Shown here piece by piece: positions 10,420-39,581 of a stretch of 64,000 nt of DNA; position 1 is the stretch's first letter, and each line of letters opens with the position of its first letter. The position numbers and the translations under genes were made by a program. The stretch is from positions 1,054,001 through 1,118,000 of the forward strand of contig NZ_RCCV01000001.1 in the NCBI RefSeq assembly GCF_003664255.1. Reading direction: 5' to 3'. This stretch comes from Micromonospora sp. M71_S20. GTDB lineage: Bacteria > Actinomycetota > Actinomycetes > Mycobacteriales > Micromonosporaceae. The notes beneath the pieces are model-generated. The model was not told where the DNA came from. It made no database searches and saw only the letters and a list, made by a program, of their open reading frames with translations.

Positions 10420-11415
10420 GTGACCGTCGACGTCCAGCCCACACGCAGTACCGACCGTTCGATCGTCCTGACCCGCGAGGAGAACATCGAGGTCGACACG
10501 ATCGCCCGCTACCTGGCGGGCCGACCGCCGCGCCTGGTGGACTCGGCCGCCTGGCTCGAAACGGCCCGCGAACTCTCCAGCAACCTGCCCGTACGCCTGC
10601 GCCAGATGGTGCGGCGCTTCGCCTGGGATCCCGGACCCGACGCCGTGCTGCTGGTGCGGAACCTGCCCGTGGACGCCGACGAGCTGCCCAACACGCCCAC
10701 GGTGGCCGGCTCGGCGCAGCGGGAGTCCACCGTGCCCGCCGCCGCGCAGGTGCTGCTCGGGCTGCAACTCGGGGAGCTCATCGCCTTCAAGGAGGAGAAG
10801 GCCGGCGCGCTGGTGCAGGACGTCGTGCCGGTGCCGGGCATGGAGAAGTTCCAGGGCAACGCGGGCTCGGTGACGCTGTCCATGCACGTGGAGAACGCCT
10901 TCCACGTCTACCGCCCGGACTACGTCGGGCTGCACTGCCTGCGCAACGACCACGACAACGTGGCCGGGTTGCAGGTGACGTCGATCCGCAACGCCCTGCC
11001 GCTGCTGTCCGAGCAGGTCCGCAAGGTGCTGCACGAGCCACGGTTCGTCACCGAACCGCCGGCGTCGTTCGGCGACCTGCGCGGCGCGCCGGAACCGCAC
11101 GGCATCCTCAGCGGCAGCTTCGAGGACCCGGACGTCCAGGTCGACTTCGAGAGCTCGTTCCCGCTCGACCCCGAGGCGGCACAGGCGCTGTCGATGCTCG
11201 GCGACGCGCTGCGCACCGTCCGCCGGACGTTCATCCTGGAACCCGGTGACCTCGCGTTCGTCGACAACCGGCTGGCCCTGCACGGCCGGACCGAGTTCAC
11301 GCCCCGCTACGACGGCCGCGACCGGTGGCTCCAGCGGATCTTCGTGCACCGCGACTTCCGGCGCTCCCGGGCCCTGCGCCCGCACGACGGGAACGTGCTC
11401 AACAGCGGCAACTGA
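10420..11415 (+). CDS. Fe(II)/2-oxoglutarate oxygenase, AsnO-like L-asparagine 3-hydroxylase
   Basis: A 331-residue clavaminate synthase/TauD-fold oxygenase closely resembling AsnO, the asparagine beta-hydroxylase of the calcium-dependent antibiotic pathway. The iron ligands are H156 and E158 (SMHVENAFH) and H288 (LALHGRTEF). R306 (WLQRIF) is the probable 2-oxoglutarate anchor. Long blocks such as GALVQDVVPVPGM and GRTEFTPRYDG, as I recall AsnO, are shared. Expected reaction: free L-Asn to (2S,3S)-3-hydroxy-Asn before loading on the A-T protein. The start is a GTG with GAGGAGG upstream. The hydroxyl could be retained on the ring or lost. Related enzymes hydroxylate Arg (VioC type), but the Asn-type A-domain code next door favours Asn. 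Confidence 0.88.
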   Translation: MTVDVQPTRSTDRSIVLTREENIEVDTIARYLAGRPPRLVDSAAWLETARELSSNLPVRLRQMVRRFAWDPGPDAVLLVRNLPVDADELPNTPTVAGSAQRESTVPAAAQVLLGLQLGELIAFKEEKAGALVQDVVPVPGMEKFQGNAGSVTLSMHVENAFHVYRPDYVGLHCLRNDHDNVAGLQVTSIRNALPLLSEQVRKVLHEPRFVTEPPASFGDLRGAPEPHGILSGSFEDPDVQVDFESSFPLDPEAAQALSMLGDALRTVRRTFILEPGDLAFVDNRLALHGRTEFTPRYDGRDRWLQRIFVHRDFRRSRALRPHDGNVLNSGN

Positions 11416-11440
11416 CGGCCCGGCCGGAAGGTCGACGCCG

Positions 11441-11458
11441 GGTCCGTACGCACGGACC
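11441..11458 (+). terminator. Possible weak stem-loop after the hydroxylase gene
   Basis: A perfect 7-bp stem (GGTCCGT / ACGGACC) with an ACGC loop lies 26 bases after the hydroxylase stop codon. There is no T-run, so it is at best a weak or factor-assisted terminator. Confidence 0.3.
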
Positions 11459-11573
11459 GGCTCGTCGACGACGGACCGTGGGACGCGGTGGTGATCGGCG
11501 CCGGAACGCGGCAGCCGCACCACCGCGTCCGTGTCCCGCCCCGCGGACGCCGCCCACCGGCGACGACACCCGC

Positions 11574-11680
11574 CCGCGCAGTCCCCTCCGGCGCCGCGCA
11601 GTCCCCCGGCGCGTCACGCAGGCCCCCGCCGCCGCGCAGCCGCCGTCCGCCTGCCGCGCAGCCGCCGTCCGGCTCCGCGC
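11574..11680. repeat. Degenerate GC-rich tandem repeat, about five copies, 18-22 bp period
   Basis: Units beginning CCGCGCAG start at 11574, 11594, 11632 and 11654, with a diverged unit near 11612 (CGTCACGCAG). The third and fourth clear units share CCGCGCAGCCGCCGTCCG exactly at 22-bp spacing. No open frame uses it in a convincing way. Confidence 0.6.
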
Positions 11681-12161
11681 GGCCCGGCCCGGGTTCCCCG
11701 ACCGCGGTGTTCCGCCCCGCGGCGGGGCATGGCACCATTCGCACCTGACCGGTCGGTGCGATTCCCCGCGGGGACGTCATTTGACTCCCGGCGCGAGGGT
11801 CGACCATTCCGCGACCCCGGCCGCCCGCCCCGCCACATTCGCCGGCCGGCGACTCGCGTCAATGCGTCGCGCGGGCCGTGGAATCGTCGCGCGCCGGGGC
11901 GCGGCCTTCCGTGGGACGCCGATCCCTCCCGCGCCCGCCCCGTAAGCGGTGGCCCGGGACAGCCGGAACGCGACGGCGGGAGAGCCGGTCCCGGTCCACG
12001 CCGTTACCGATCCGCATACGTGCGGGGTGCCGTTCCCACACCGTGTGTGCGCGGATCATCAGACCTCCGTGACGGTCTCATGCCCCACCACCACCCGACA
12101 ATGTCTGACCAGCAACTCCACACTGCCAACCCAATGACACCCACCATGCACCCCCACCTCC

Positions 12162-12186
12162 TGCGGGGTGCCCTAGGGGTGCCTCG
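12162..12186 (+). promoter_or_regulatory. Direct-repeat operator candidate upstream of SARP gene
   Basis: TGCGGGGTGCC followed by CTAGGGGTGCC gives two GGGGTG elements spaced exactly 11 bases, one helical turn, the arrangement SARP and related activators use. A further TGCGGGGTGCC lies at 12021-12031. The block resembles the element upstream of both beta-propeller genes. It sits 79-103 bases before the chosen SARP ATG. Function is inferred only. Confidence 0.45.
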
Positions 12187-12264
12187 CCAATGACCGCCGA
12201 TGGGAAACTCGGACCCCGCCGGAAACACACCACCCCGGCCACATCCCACCCCCGGAGCAAACCC

Positions 12265-13044
12265 ATGCGCTTCTCCGTACTCGGCAGCACCGAAGTCACC
12301 AACAACGGCCACCACCTCGAACTCGGCGGAATCAGACAACGCGCAATCCTCGGCTACCTCCTCCTCAACGCCAACAAAGTCGTCGCCACCAGCCAGATCC
12401 TGCACGCCATGTGGGACGGCAACCCACCCCCCACCGCCCGCAAAATGGTCCAGAACGCCGTCTCCGGCATCCGCCGCATGCTCACCCACAACACCGACCC
12501 CACCACCAACCCCACCCTGCGCACCCACCCACCCGGCTACCAACTGCGCATCGACACCGAAACCATCGACCTCTACCGCTTCCGCCGACTCGTCCGCGAA
12601 GGCCGCAACGCCACCACCAACGGCAACCCCCACCGCGCCGCCCAACTCCTCACCGAAGGACTCACCCTCTGGCGCGGACGCGCCCTCGCCGACCTCGTCG
12701 AAACCGGCACCTGCTGGTCAGAACTCGCCGCCATCGAAGACGAACGACTCTCCGCACTCGAAGACCGCCTCGACGCCGAACTCGCCTGCGGCCGACACCG
12801 CGAAATCACCCCCGAACTCGAAATCCTCACCGCCACCGAACCCATGCGCGAACGCCTCTGCCACCAATTCATGCTCGCCCTCTACCGCAGCGGCCGCCAA
12901 GTCGACGCCCTCCGCGTCTACCGACGCACCCGCGAAGCCCTCGTCGACGGCCTCGGCCTCGAACCCGGCCGCAGCCTCCAAGAACTCCAACAACGCATCC
13001 TCGAACACGACGCCAAAATCCAGATCCCCGCACTGACCCACTAA
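12265..13044 (+). CDS. SARP-family transcriptional activator
   Basis: A 259-residue Streptomyces antibiotic regulatory protein. An N-terminal OmpR-like winged helix (about residues 1-95, starting MRFSVLGSTEVT) is followed by a bacterial transcriptional activation domain (about 100-245, with LVREGR, GLTLWRGRALADL, ALYRSGRQVDALRVY and the closing GLEPGRSLQELQ). SARPs activate biosynthetic operons by binding direct repeats near -35. An in-frame ATG at 12190 would add 25 residues not seen in the family. The ATG at 12265 has GGAG seven bases upstream and is preferred. Codon use is unlike its neighbours: GAA, CAA and CGA are frequent and the coding strand is very C-rich and G-poor, which suggests separate ancestry. 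It likely controls this cluster. Confidence 0.9.
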   Translation: MRFSVLGSTEVTNNGHHLELGGIRQRAILGYLLLNANKVVATSQILHAMWDGNPPPTARKMVQNAVSGIRRMLTHNTDPTTNPTLRTHPPGYQLRIDTETIDLYRFRRLVREGRNATTNGNPHRAAQLLTEGLTLWRGRALADLVETGTCWSELAAIEDERLSALEDRLDAELACGRHREITPELEILTATEPMRERLCHQFMLALYRSGRQVDALRVYRRTREALVDGLGLEPGRSLQELQQRILEHDAKIQIPALTH

Positions 13045-13189
13045 CCCACCCCACACCAGCCACGATCGCTTCCACGATTACCCGAGCGTGGACCAGTTAC
13101 GGGCAACATCAGGGGCGCGCGCGGTCCGTGACGCCTGGCGCACCGGAGGCCGACGGCGATTCCTGCTCAGCGACCACAGCGAGGACGAC

Positions 13190-14401
13190 ATGGCGAACAA
13201 GTGCCCGGCGCACGGGCATCAGATGCTGATGGACGACGACTACTTCGCGAGCCCGTACGCGGCGTACGAGCTCTACGCGTCACTGCACGAGAAGGGCGCC
13301 GTCCACCGGACCTGCCTCGACGACCACGGCCCCGTGTGGCTGGTGACCGGCCACGCCGAGGTCTACTCCGCGCTGCGCGACAGGCGCCTCGCGCGGCCCC
13401 GCGAGTACAGCAACGGCGACTTCACCAGCAAGCGCTTCCCGGAGGGCGAGGCGACCGGGACGATCGTCACCCTCGACCCGCCGGAGCACACGCGGCTCAA
13501 GAAGATGATCAACTTCACCTTCCTCCCCCGCAACCTGGAGACCTTCCGGCCCCGGGTGCACCAGCTGGTCGAGGCCCGGCTGGACGCGATCGAGGCGGCG
13601 GGCGGCGGCGACCTGGTCGAGGACTACGCGGCCATCCTGCCGATCACGATCGTCTGCGACGTGCTCGGCATCCGCGAGGAGTACCGCAAGGACCTGAAGC
13701 ACTGGGCGGACCTGGTGTTCAGCGGCGACAACGAGACCAACGCGATGGTCCGCACGAAGATGTCGCACTTCATGAACATGGTCCGCGAGGAGAAGACGAA
13801 GGAGCCCGGCGAGGACCTCTTCTCGTACTGGATCCACGCCAAGAACGCCGACGGCGAGCCCGAACTCAACGTCTACCAGGTGATGGCCCTGGCCCTGCTG
13901 ACGATGCTGGGCGGGTACGACACCACCGCGGGCATGATCGGCCGGGGCGCGCTGGCGCTGCTGGACAGCCCGGAGACGCTGGAGCGGCTCCGCAAGGACC
14001 CGGACCTGTTCGACGTGGCCGTCGAGGAGCTGCTGCGCAAGCACGGCTCCGTGCACCACGGCTTCCGCCGCTTCGCCACCGAGGACCTGGAGATCGACGG
14101 CACGAAGATCGCCAAGGGCGAGACGGTGCTGCTGCATCTGACCGCGGCGGGCAACGACCCGAAGCGGTTCCCCGATCCGCAGGTGCTCGACATCGACCGC
14201 GAGGACAAGGGGCACGTGGCGTTCGGCGGCGGCCCCCACTTCTGCTCGGGTTCGGAGCTGGCCCGGATGGAGACGACCATCGCGCTGCGGCAGCTGTTCA
14301 CCCGTTTCCCGAACATCAAGCTCGCCGCACCTCGGGAGTCGCTGAAGGTCCGGCGTACGCCGCTGGTGCCCGCACTGGTCTCCCTCCCGGTCACGGTCTG
14401 A
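13190..14401 (+). CDS. Cytochrome P450
   Basis: A 403-residue bacterial class I P450. The I-helix oxygen-binding motif reads GGYDTT. The K-helix ExxR is ELLR (in VEELLRKHG). The haem loop FGGGPHFCSG supplies thiolate C352. It needs electrons from a ferredoxin; a 3Fe-4S ferredoxin gene lies at 27666-27914. The longer frame from 13088 has a Ser/Arg-rich N-terminus not typical of P450s. The ATG at 13190 has GCGAGGA just upstream and gives MANKCPAHGHQM, and is preferred. It sits between the SARP and PksA genes and is followed 56 bases later by PksA, so late oxidation of the polyketide chain or tetramate is the likely role. Substrate and position are not deducible. Confidence 0.92.
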   Translation: MANKCPAHGHQMLMDDDYFASPYAAYELYASLHEKGAVHRTCLDDHGPVWLVTGHAEVYSALRDRRLARPREYSNGDFTSKRFPEGEATGTIVTLDPPEHTRLKKMINFTFLPRNLETFRPRVHQLVEARLDAIEAAGGGDLVEDYAAILPITIVCDVLGIREEYRKDLKHWADLVFSGDNETNAMVRTKMSHFMNMVREEKTKEPGEDLFSYWIHAKNADGEPELNVYQVMALALLTMLGGYDTTAGMIGRGALALLDSPETLERLRKDPDLFDVAVEELLRKHGSVHHGFRRFATEDLEIDGTKIAKGETVLLHLTAAGNDPKRFPDPQVLDIDREDKGHVAFGGGPHFCSGSELARMETTIALRQLFTRFPNIKLAAPRESLKVRRTPLVPALVSLPVTV

Positions 14402-14457
14402 GCGTTTCCCTTCCCGGCCCGCATCGCAACTCCTGTCCGACAAGAGGTTGTTGAACC

Positions 14458-27489
<13,032 letters not shown>

Positions 27490-27492
27490 ACC

Positions 27493-27524
27493 GACGGGGC
27501 GGCGCCTGCCGGCGCCGCCCCGTC
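27493..27524 (+). terminator. Strong hairpin after PksA
   Basis: A 14-bp perfect stem, GACGGGGCGGCGCC with its complement, around a TGCC loop, starts four bases after the PksA stop codon. There is no clear T-run, but the stem is very stable and position fits the end of the plus-strand transcript. Confidence 0.7.
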
Positions 27525-27590
27525 CGTCAGCGCAGCTCGCCGGGTCGCGTCGAGTTGGCCCGGGGCCGCCCGGTGACCCGCCCGGAAACG

Positions 27591-27612
27591 AAAAAGGCCG
27601 CCCACGGCGGCC
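27591..27612 (-). terminator. Intrinsic terminator of the minus-strand ferredoxin transcript
   Basis: Read on the minus strand: GGCCGCC, GTG loop, GGCGGCC, then TTTTT. This is a canonical stem plus T-run about 50 bases after the ferredoxin stop codon. Confidence 0.8.
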
Positions 27613-27626
27613 TGGAGGTGGGCGTC

Positions 27627-27658
27627 GGCCCGCCGGGCGTGGTCACACCCGGCGGGCC
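27627..27658 (-). terminator. Second hairpin after the ferredoxin gene
   Basis: An 11-bp perfect stem (GGCCCGCCGGG with its complement) around a 10-base loop starts 8 bases past the ferredoxin stop. Together with the T-run hairpin it forms a double terminator separating the convergent PksA and ferredoxin transcripts. Confidence 0.55.
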
Positions 27659-27665
27659 CCCGCCG

Positions 27666-27914
27666 TCATCGCTTCGGGGCGATCAGCGTCCCGTCCTGCG
27701 CGTCGAGCACCGAAATGGCCTCCACCGGGCAGAACTCGGCGGCCTCGACCACCAGATCGGACGGCGCCACCACGTCGGCCAGCGGCCGGGAGACGGGGTC
27801 CATCGCGAAGTGGTCCGGCGCGCTGCCCACGCAGAAACCCGAGCTGATGCAGCGTTTCGATTCCACCACCAACCGCCACCCGGCCTGGTCGCCGGCCTCG
27901 TTCGCGCTCACCAC
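27666..27914 (-). CDS. 3Fe-4S type ferredoxin
   Basis: An 82-residue small ferredoxin of the kind that feeds actinobacterial P450s. Cluster ligands are in KRCISSGFCVGSAPDHF (two Cys) and AAEFCPVEAI (third Cys, CP motif). The second position of a 4Fe-4S motif is replaced, as expected for a 3Fe-4S cluster. The GTG at 27914 has GAGGGG upstream; the next codon is also GTG. It lies 84 bases after the beta-propeller gene on the same strand and is the last gene before the double terminator. The only P450 in the window (13190-14401) is the natural partner, although the two are about 13 kb apart on opposite strands. No ferredoxin reductase is present here. Confidence 0.9.
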   Translation of the reverse strand: MVSANEAGDQAGWRLVVESKRCISSGFCVGSAPDHFAMDPVSRPLADVVAPSDLVVEAAEFCPVEAISVLDAQDGTLIAPKR

Positions 27915-27998
27915 TGCCCCTCTCGTCGTACGTCCACCGTGCCGGGTCGCGGGACCGCGCGTGGCGGCCCGCCCGGTTGCGGCGCGAGCTGACCCACG

Positions 27999-28883
27999 TC
28001 AGCTCACCACCGAGTACTTCTGCCAGCCGGTCGCGACGACCTCCGGTGCGGACAGCGTCGCGAACGGCCGGTCCGGGTCGAACTTGCCGTTGTGCAGGTG
28101 GACGACGAGCGTGCCGTCGGCGCGCAGACCCAGCAGGTCCGGGCGGCCGTCCAGGTCGATGTCGGTCACCGTGATGATCTCGTACTCCTGCCAGCCGCGG
28201 CCGAGCGTGAACCACCGGCCCTCGCCCCGCCACCACGGACCCTCGCCGGAGGTGTTGTGCGCGAACTCGTACAGGTCCAGGTCGCCGTTCGCCCGCCGGA
28301 CCAGCAGGTCGGGCCGGCCGGTGCCGGTGACGTCGGCCATCGCCAGCGGGAAGTCCTCGACATCGACCGTCACCAGGCGGTGCGCGGTGCGGTCGTACGT
28401 CTCGTTCTGCTTGACCTGGCGCTGGTTGAAGAACGCGTCGACGTGGCCGGCGTTCTGCTCGCGGCCGAACATGTCGTCGCAGCCGTCCAGGTCCACGTCC
28501 GCGATGCCCAGGGTCTCCCACTTCTTGTCGTCCCGGGCGCCGGAGATGCGGATCGGTTCACCGAGGGTGTCGAGACCGTTCAGCCCACCCTTGTTCGGGT
28601 AGAGGAAGATCCCGTGCGTCTCGTTCATGTGCGTCATGCTCACGCCGATGACGTCGGCGTAGCCGTTGCCGTTGACGTCGATGGGACGGACCAGCCCGTG
28701 GTTGCGCTCCGGGTGGAAACCGGTGCTGATCAGCACCGGCTCGCCGAAGGTCTCGCCACCACGGAAGCTGCCGCTGTGCGGGAAGACCAGCAGTTCGCCC
28801 GTGACGTCGTCACGGACCATGATGTCCATCCTCCCGTCCCCGTTGAACGAACGGCAGTGACCATTCCCGCCCATGCGTGCCAC
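27999..28883 (-). CDS. FG-GAP/VCBS-repeat beta-propeller protein of unknown function
   Basis: A 294-residue protein made of repeated blades with Asp/Asn-rich calcium-loop motifs: FNGDGRMDI, IDVNGNGYAD, ADVDLDGCDD, ADVTGTGRPD and TDIDLDGRPD. Spacing of about 45-55 residues indicates five to six blades of an integrin-alpha-like propeller. The GTG start has a perfect GGAGG six bases upstream. No signal peptide or membrane segment is visible (N-terminus MARMGGNGHCRS), so it appears cytoplasmic, unusual for FG-GAP proteins, which are mostly exported. It lies between an FMN oxidase and a ferredoxin in the cluster and has a truncated paralogue at 2500-2730. A pathway-specific role (cyclisation, scaffold or product binding) is only inference. 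Function unknown. Confidence 0.85.
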   Translation of the reverse strand: MARMGGNGHCRSFNGDGRMDIMVRDDVTGELLVFPHSGSFRGGETFGEPVLISTGFHPERNHGLVRPIDVNGNGYADVIGVSMTHMNETHGIFLYPNKGGLNGLDTLGEPIRISGARDDKKWETLGIADVDLDGCDDMFGREQNAGHVDAFFNQRQVKQNETYDRTAHRLVTVDVEDFPLAMADVTGTGRPDLLVRRANGDLDLYEFAHNTSGEGPWWRGEGRWFTLGRGWQEYEIITVTDIDLDGRPDLLGLRADGTLVVHLHNGKFDPDRPFATLSAPEVVATGWQKYSVVS

Positions 28884-29050
28884 AGATAACCTCCACGTAC
28901 GCCCCGAAATACGACAGTCCGATCATTACGAAGGGCTCCGGGAGGGGGTAACCCCTACCGACACCCCTCACCACCCGTGAAGAGACCACCACGAACGGCC
29001 ACCATCCGCCCTTCGCGACGGTCCATCCGGGAACCGAGGAACCGCGGGAG
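28884..29050 (-). promoter_or_regulatory. Promoter region of the beta-propeller/ferredoxin genes
   Basis: 167 bases between the FMN oxidase stop and the propeller start. On the minus strand it carries GAGGGGTG, five bases, TAGGGGTTACCCCC at about 28945-28970, then a CGTAATGAT stretch that could be a -10 element. The block is conserved upstream of the remnant at 2811-2833. The gene therefore probably has its own regulated promoter in addition to read-through from the PKS genes. Confidence 0.5.
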
Positions 29051-30247
29051 TCAGCGAAACCTGACGTGCGAGCGGTTCAGCTCGCCCACCGAGGAGACCC
29101 CGAGCAGCTTCATGGTGACCTCGATCTCCCGGCTCAGAATCTCCATGGCCCGTACGACGCCCCGCCGGCCGCCGGCCATCAGCCCGTACTGGTAGGCCCG
29201 GCCGACCACGGCGGCGGTGGCGCCCAGCGCGATCGCGGCCACGATGTCCGCGCCCGAGGTGATGCCGGTGTCGACGAGCACCTCGACCCGGTCGCCGACC
29301 TCGTCGACCACGTGCGGCAGCAGCTCGACGGGCACCGGGGCCCGGTCGAGCTTGCGACCGCCGTGCGTGGAGAGCCACACCCCGTCGACCCCGACGGCCG
29401 CGACCCGCTTGGCGTCGGCGACGCTCTGCACGCCCTTGGCGACGAGCTTGCCCGACCAGGCGCCGCGCAGCCACTCGACGTCCTCGATGGACAACCGGGG
29501 GTTGAACACCCGCTTGATCATGTCGGACGCGGACCCGCCGGTCGCCTTGAGCACCTGCGGCGACGGGGTGCCGGCCCGCCACTGCCGCATCCACCAGCCC
29601 GGGTGCAGGAACGCCTCGGCGATGGTGCCGATGCTCATCGACGGCGGGATGGTGAGCCCGTTGCGGATGTCGCGGCGGCGCGGCACGGAGATCGGCGTGT
29701 CCAGCGTCAGCAGGATGGTGTCGAACTTCGCCTCCTCGGCGAGCGCGATCAGCTCCTTGACCATCGCCCGGTCCTCGGCGAAGTACAGCTGGAACCAGTG
29801 CCGGCCCTGCGGCGCGGCGGCGGCGACGTCCGCCAGCGACGTGGTGGCGAGCGTGGAGACCGAGTACGGAATGCCGAACTGCTGCGCCACCGAGGCGACC
29901 GCCGGCTCGCCCTCGGCGTGCATCACCCGGTTGAACCCGACGGGCGCCAGGGCGAACGGCAGCTTCTGCCGCTTGCCGAGCACCGTCCGGCTGGTGTCGA
30001 GGGCGGACACGTCGCGCAGCACCGACGGCTGGAACTCGATGTTGGCGAACGTCTCCCGGGCGCGGCTGAGGCTGCGCTCGCTGTCGGCCGCCCCGTCGCA
30101 GTAGTCGAACACCATCCGGGGCACGGCCCGCCGGGCCACGGCACGCAGGTCGGTGATGCCCGCCGCACGCAGCAGCCGGCGTTCCGTCGGGTTCCACGCC
30201 ACCTTGGGCGGCTTGATGAGGCTGCTCATCCGGGCGGACTTGCTCAT
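29051..30247 (-). CDS. FMN-dependent alpha-hydroxy-acid oxidase/dehydrogenase
   Basis: A 398-residue member of the glycolate oxidase / lactate oxidase / mandelate dehydrogenase family, which oxidises 2-hydroxy acids to 2-keto acids with FMN. Recognisable active-site blocks: FDYCDGAADS (Tyr), WFQLYFAED (second Tyr), LLTLDTPISVPRRRD (Asp and Arg), KLVAKGV (FMN Lys), STHGGRKLD (catalytic H295 and Arg) and DTGITSGADI plus VVGRAYQYG (FMN phosphate). The usual SNHGGRQLD is slightly altered, but all catalytic residues are present. ATG start with AAGGAAG upstream, 55 bases after PksE, so co-transcription is likely. It could make an alpha-keto acid for the starter unit, or oxidise a hydroxyl on the product. 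Substrate unknown. Confidence 0.92.
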   Translation of the reverse strand: MSKSARMSSLIKPPKVAWNPTERRLLRAAGITDLRAVARRAVPRMVFDYCDGAADSERSLSRARETFANIEFQPSVLRDVSALDTSRTVLGKRQKLPFALAPVGFNRVMHAEGEPAVASVAQQFGIPYSVSTLATTSLADVAAAAPQGRHWFQLYFAEDRAMVKELIALAEEAKFDTILLTLDTPISVPRRRDIRNGLTIPPSMSIGTIAEAFLHPGWWMRQWRAGTPSPQVLKATGGSASDMIKRVFNPRLSIEDVEWLRGAWSGKLVAKGVQSVADAKRVAAVGVDGVWLSTHGGRKLDRAPVPVELLPHVVDEVGDRVEVLVDTGITSGADIVAAIALGATAAVVGRAYQYGLMAGGRRGVVRAMEILSREIEVTMKLLGVSSVGELNRSHVRFR

Positions 30248-30302
30248 GAGGGCTTCCTTCCGTGAGGGGTGGCGAAGGGCCGCTCCTCGGCGTGGGGGTC
30301 TG

Positions 30303-39554
<9,252 letters not shown>

Positions 39555-39581
39555 CAGTAAGCCCTCCTCAGCGCGTGCGGT

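Larger units (their letters stand above)
11416..12264. other. Intergenic region, no convincing gene
   Basis: About 850 bases between the hydroxylase stop and the SARP start. Open frames here have low-complexity Arg/Pro/Ala-rich translations on both strands and look like GC-driven shadows. It holds a small hairpin, a degenerate tandem repeat (11574-11680), short palindromes near 11713-11770, and the SARP upstream direct repeats. A short plus-strand stretch at about 11463-11510 reads DDGPWDAVVIGAG, the look of the N-terminal FAD/NAD-binding strand of a flavoprotein. This may be a fragment of a deleted oxidoreductase gene or chance. Confidence 0.6.

Noticed and set aside
11574..11680. CRISPR array
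   Set aside because: Units are adjacent without unique spacers, too short and degenerate; no cas genes nearby.
12190..12264. N-terminal extension of the SARP from the upstream ATG
   Set aside because: Not part of the SARP fold, no RBS at 12190, while 12265 has GGAG at good spacing.
28810..28992. Small minus-strand frame overlapping the propeller start
   Set aside because: It lies across the conserved promoter and leader in another frame; no RBS and no family features.
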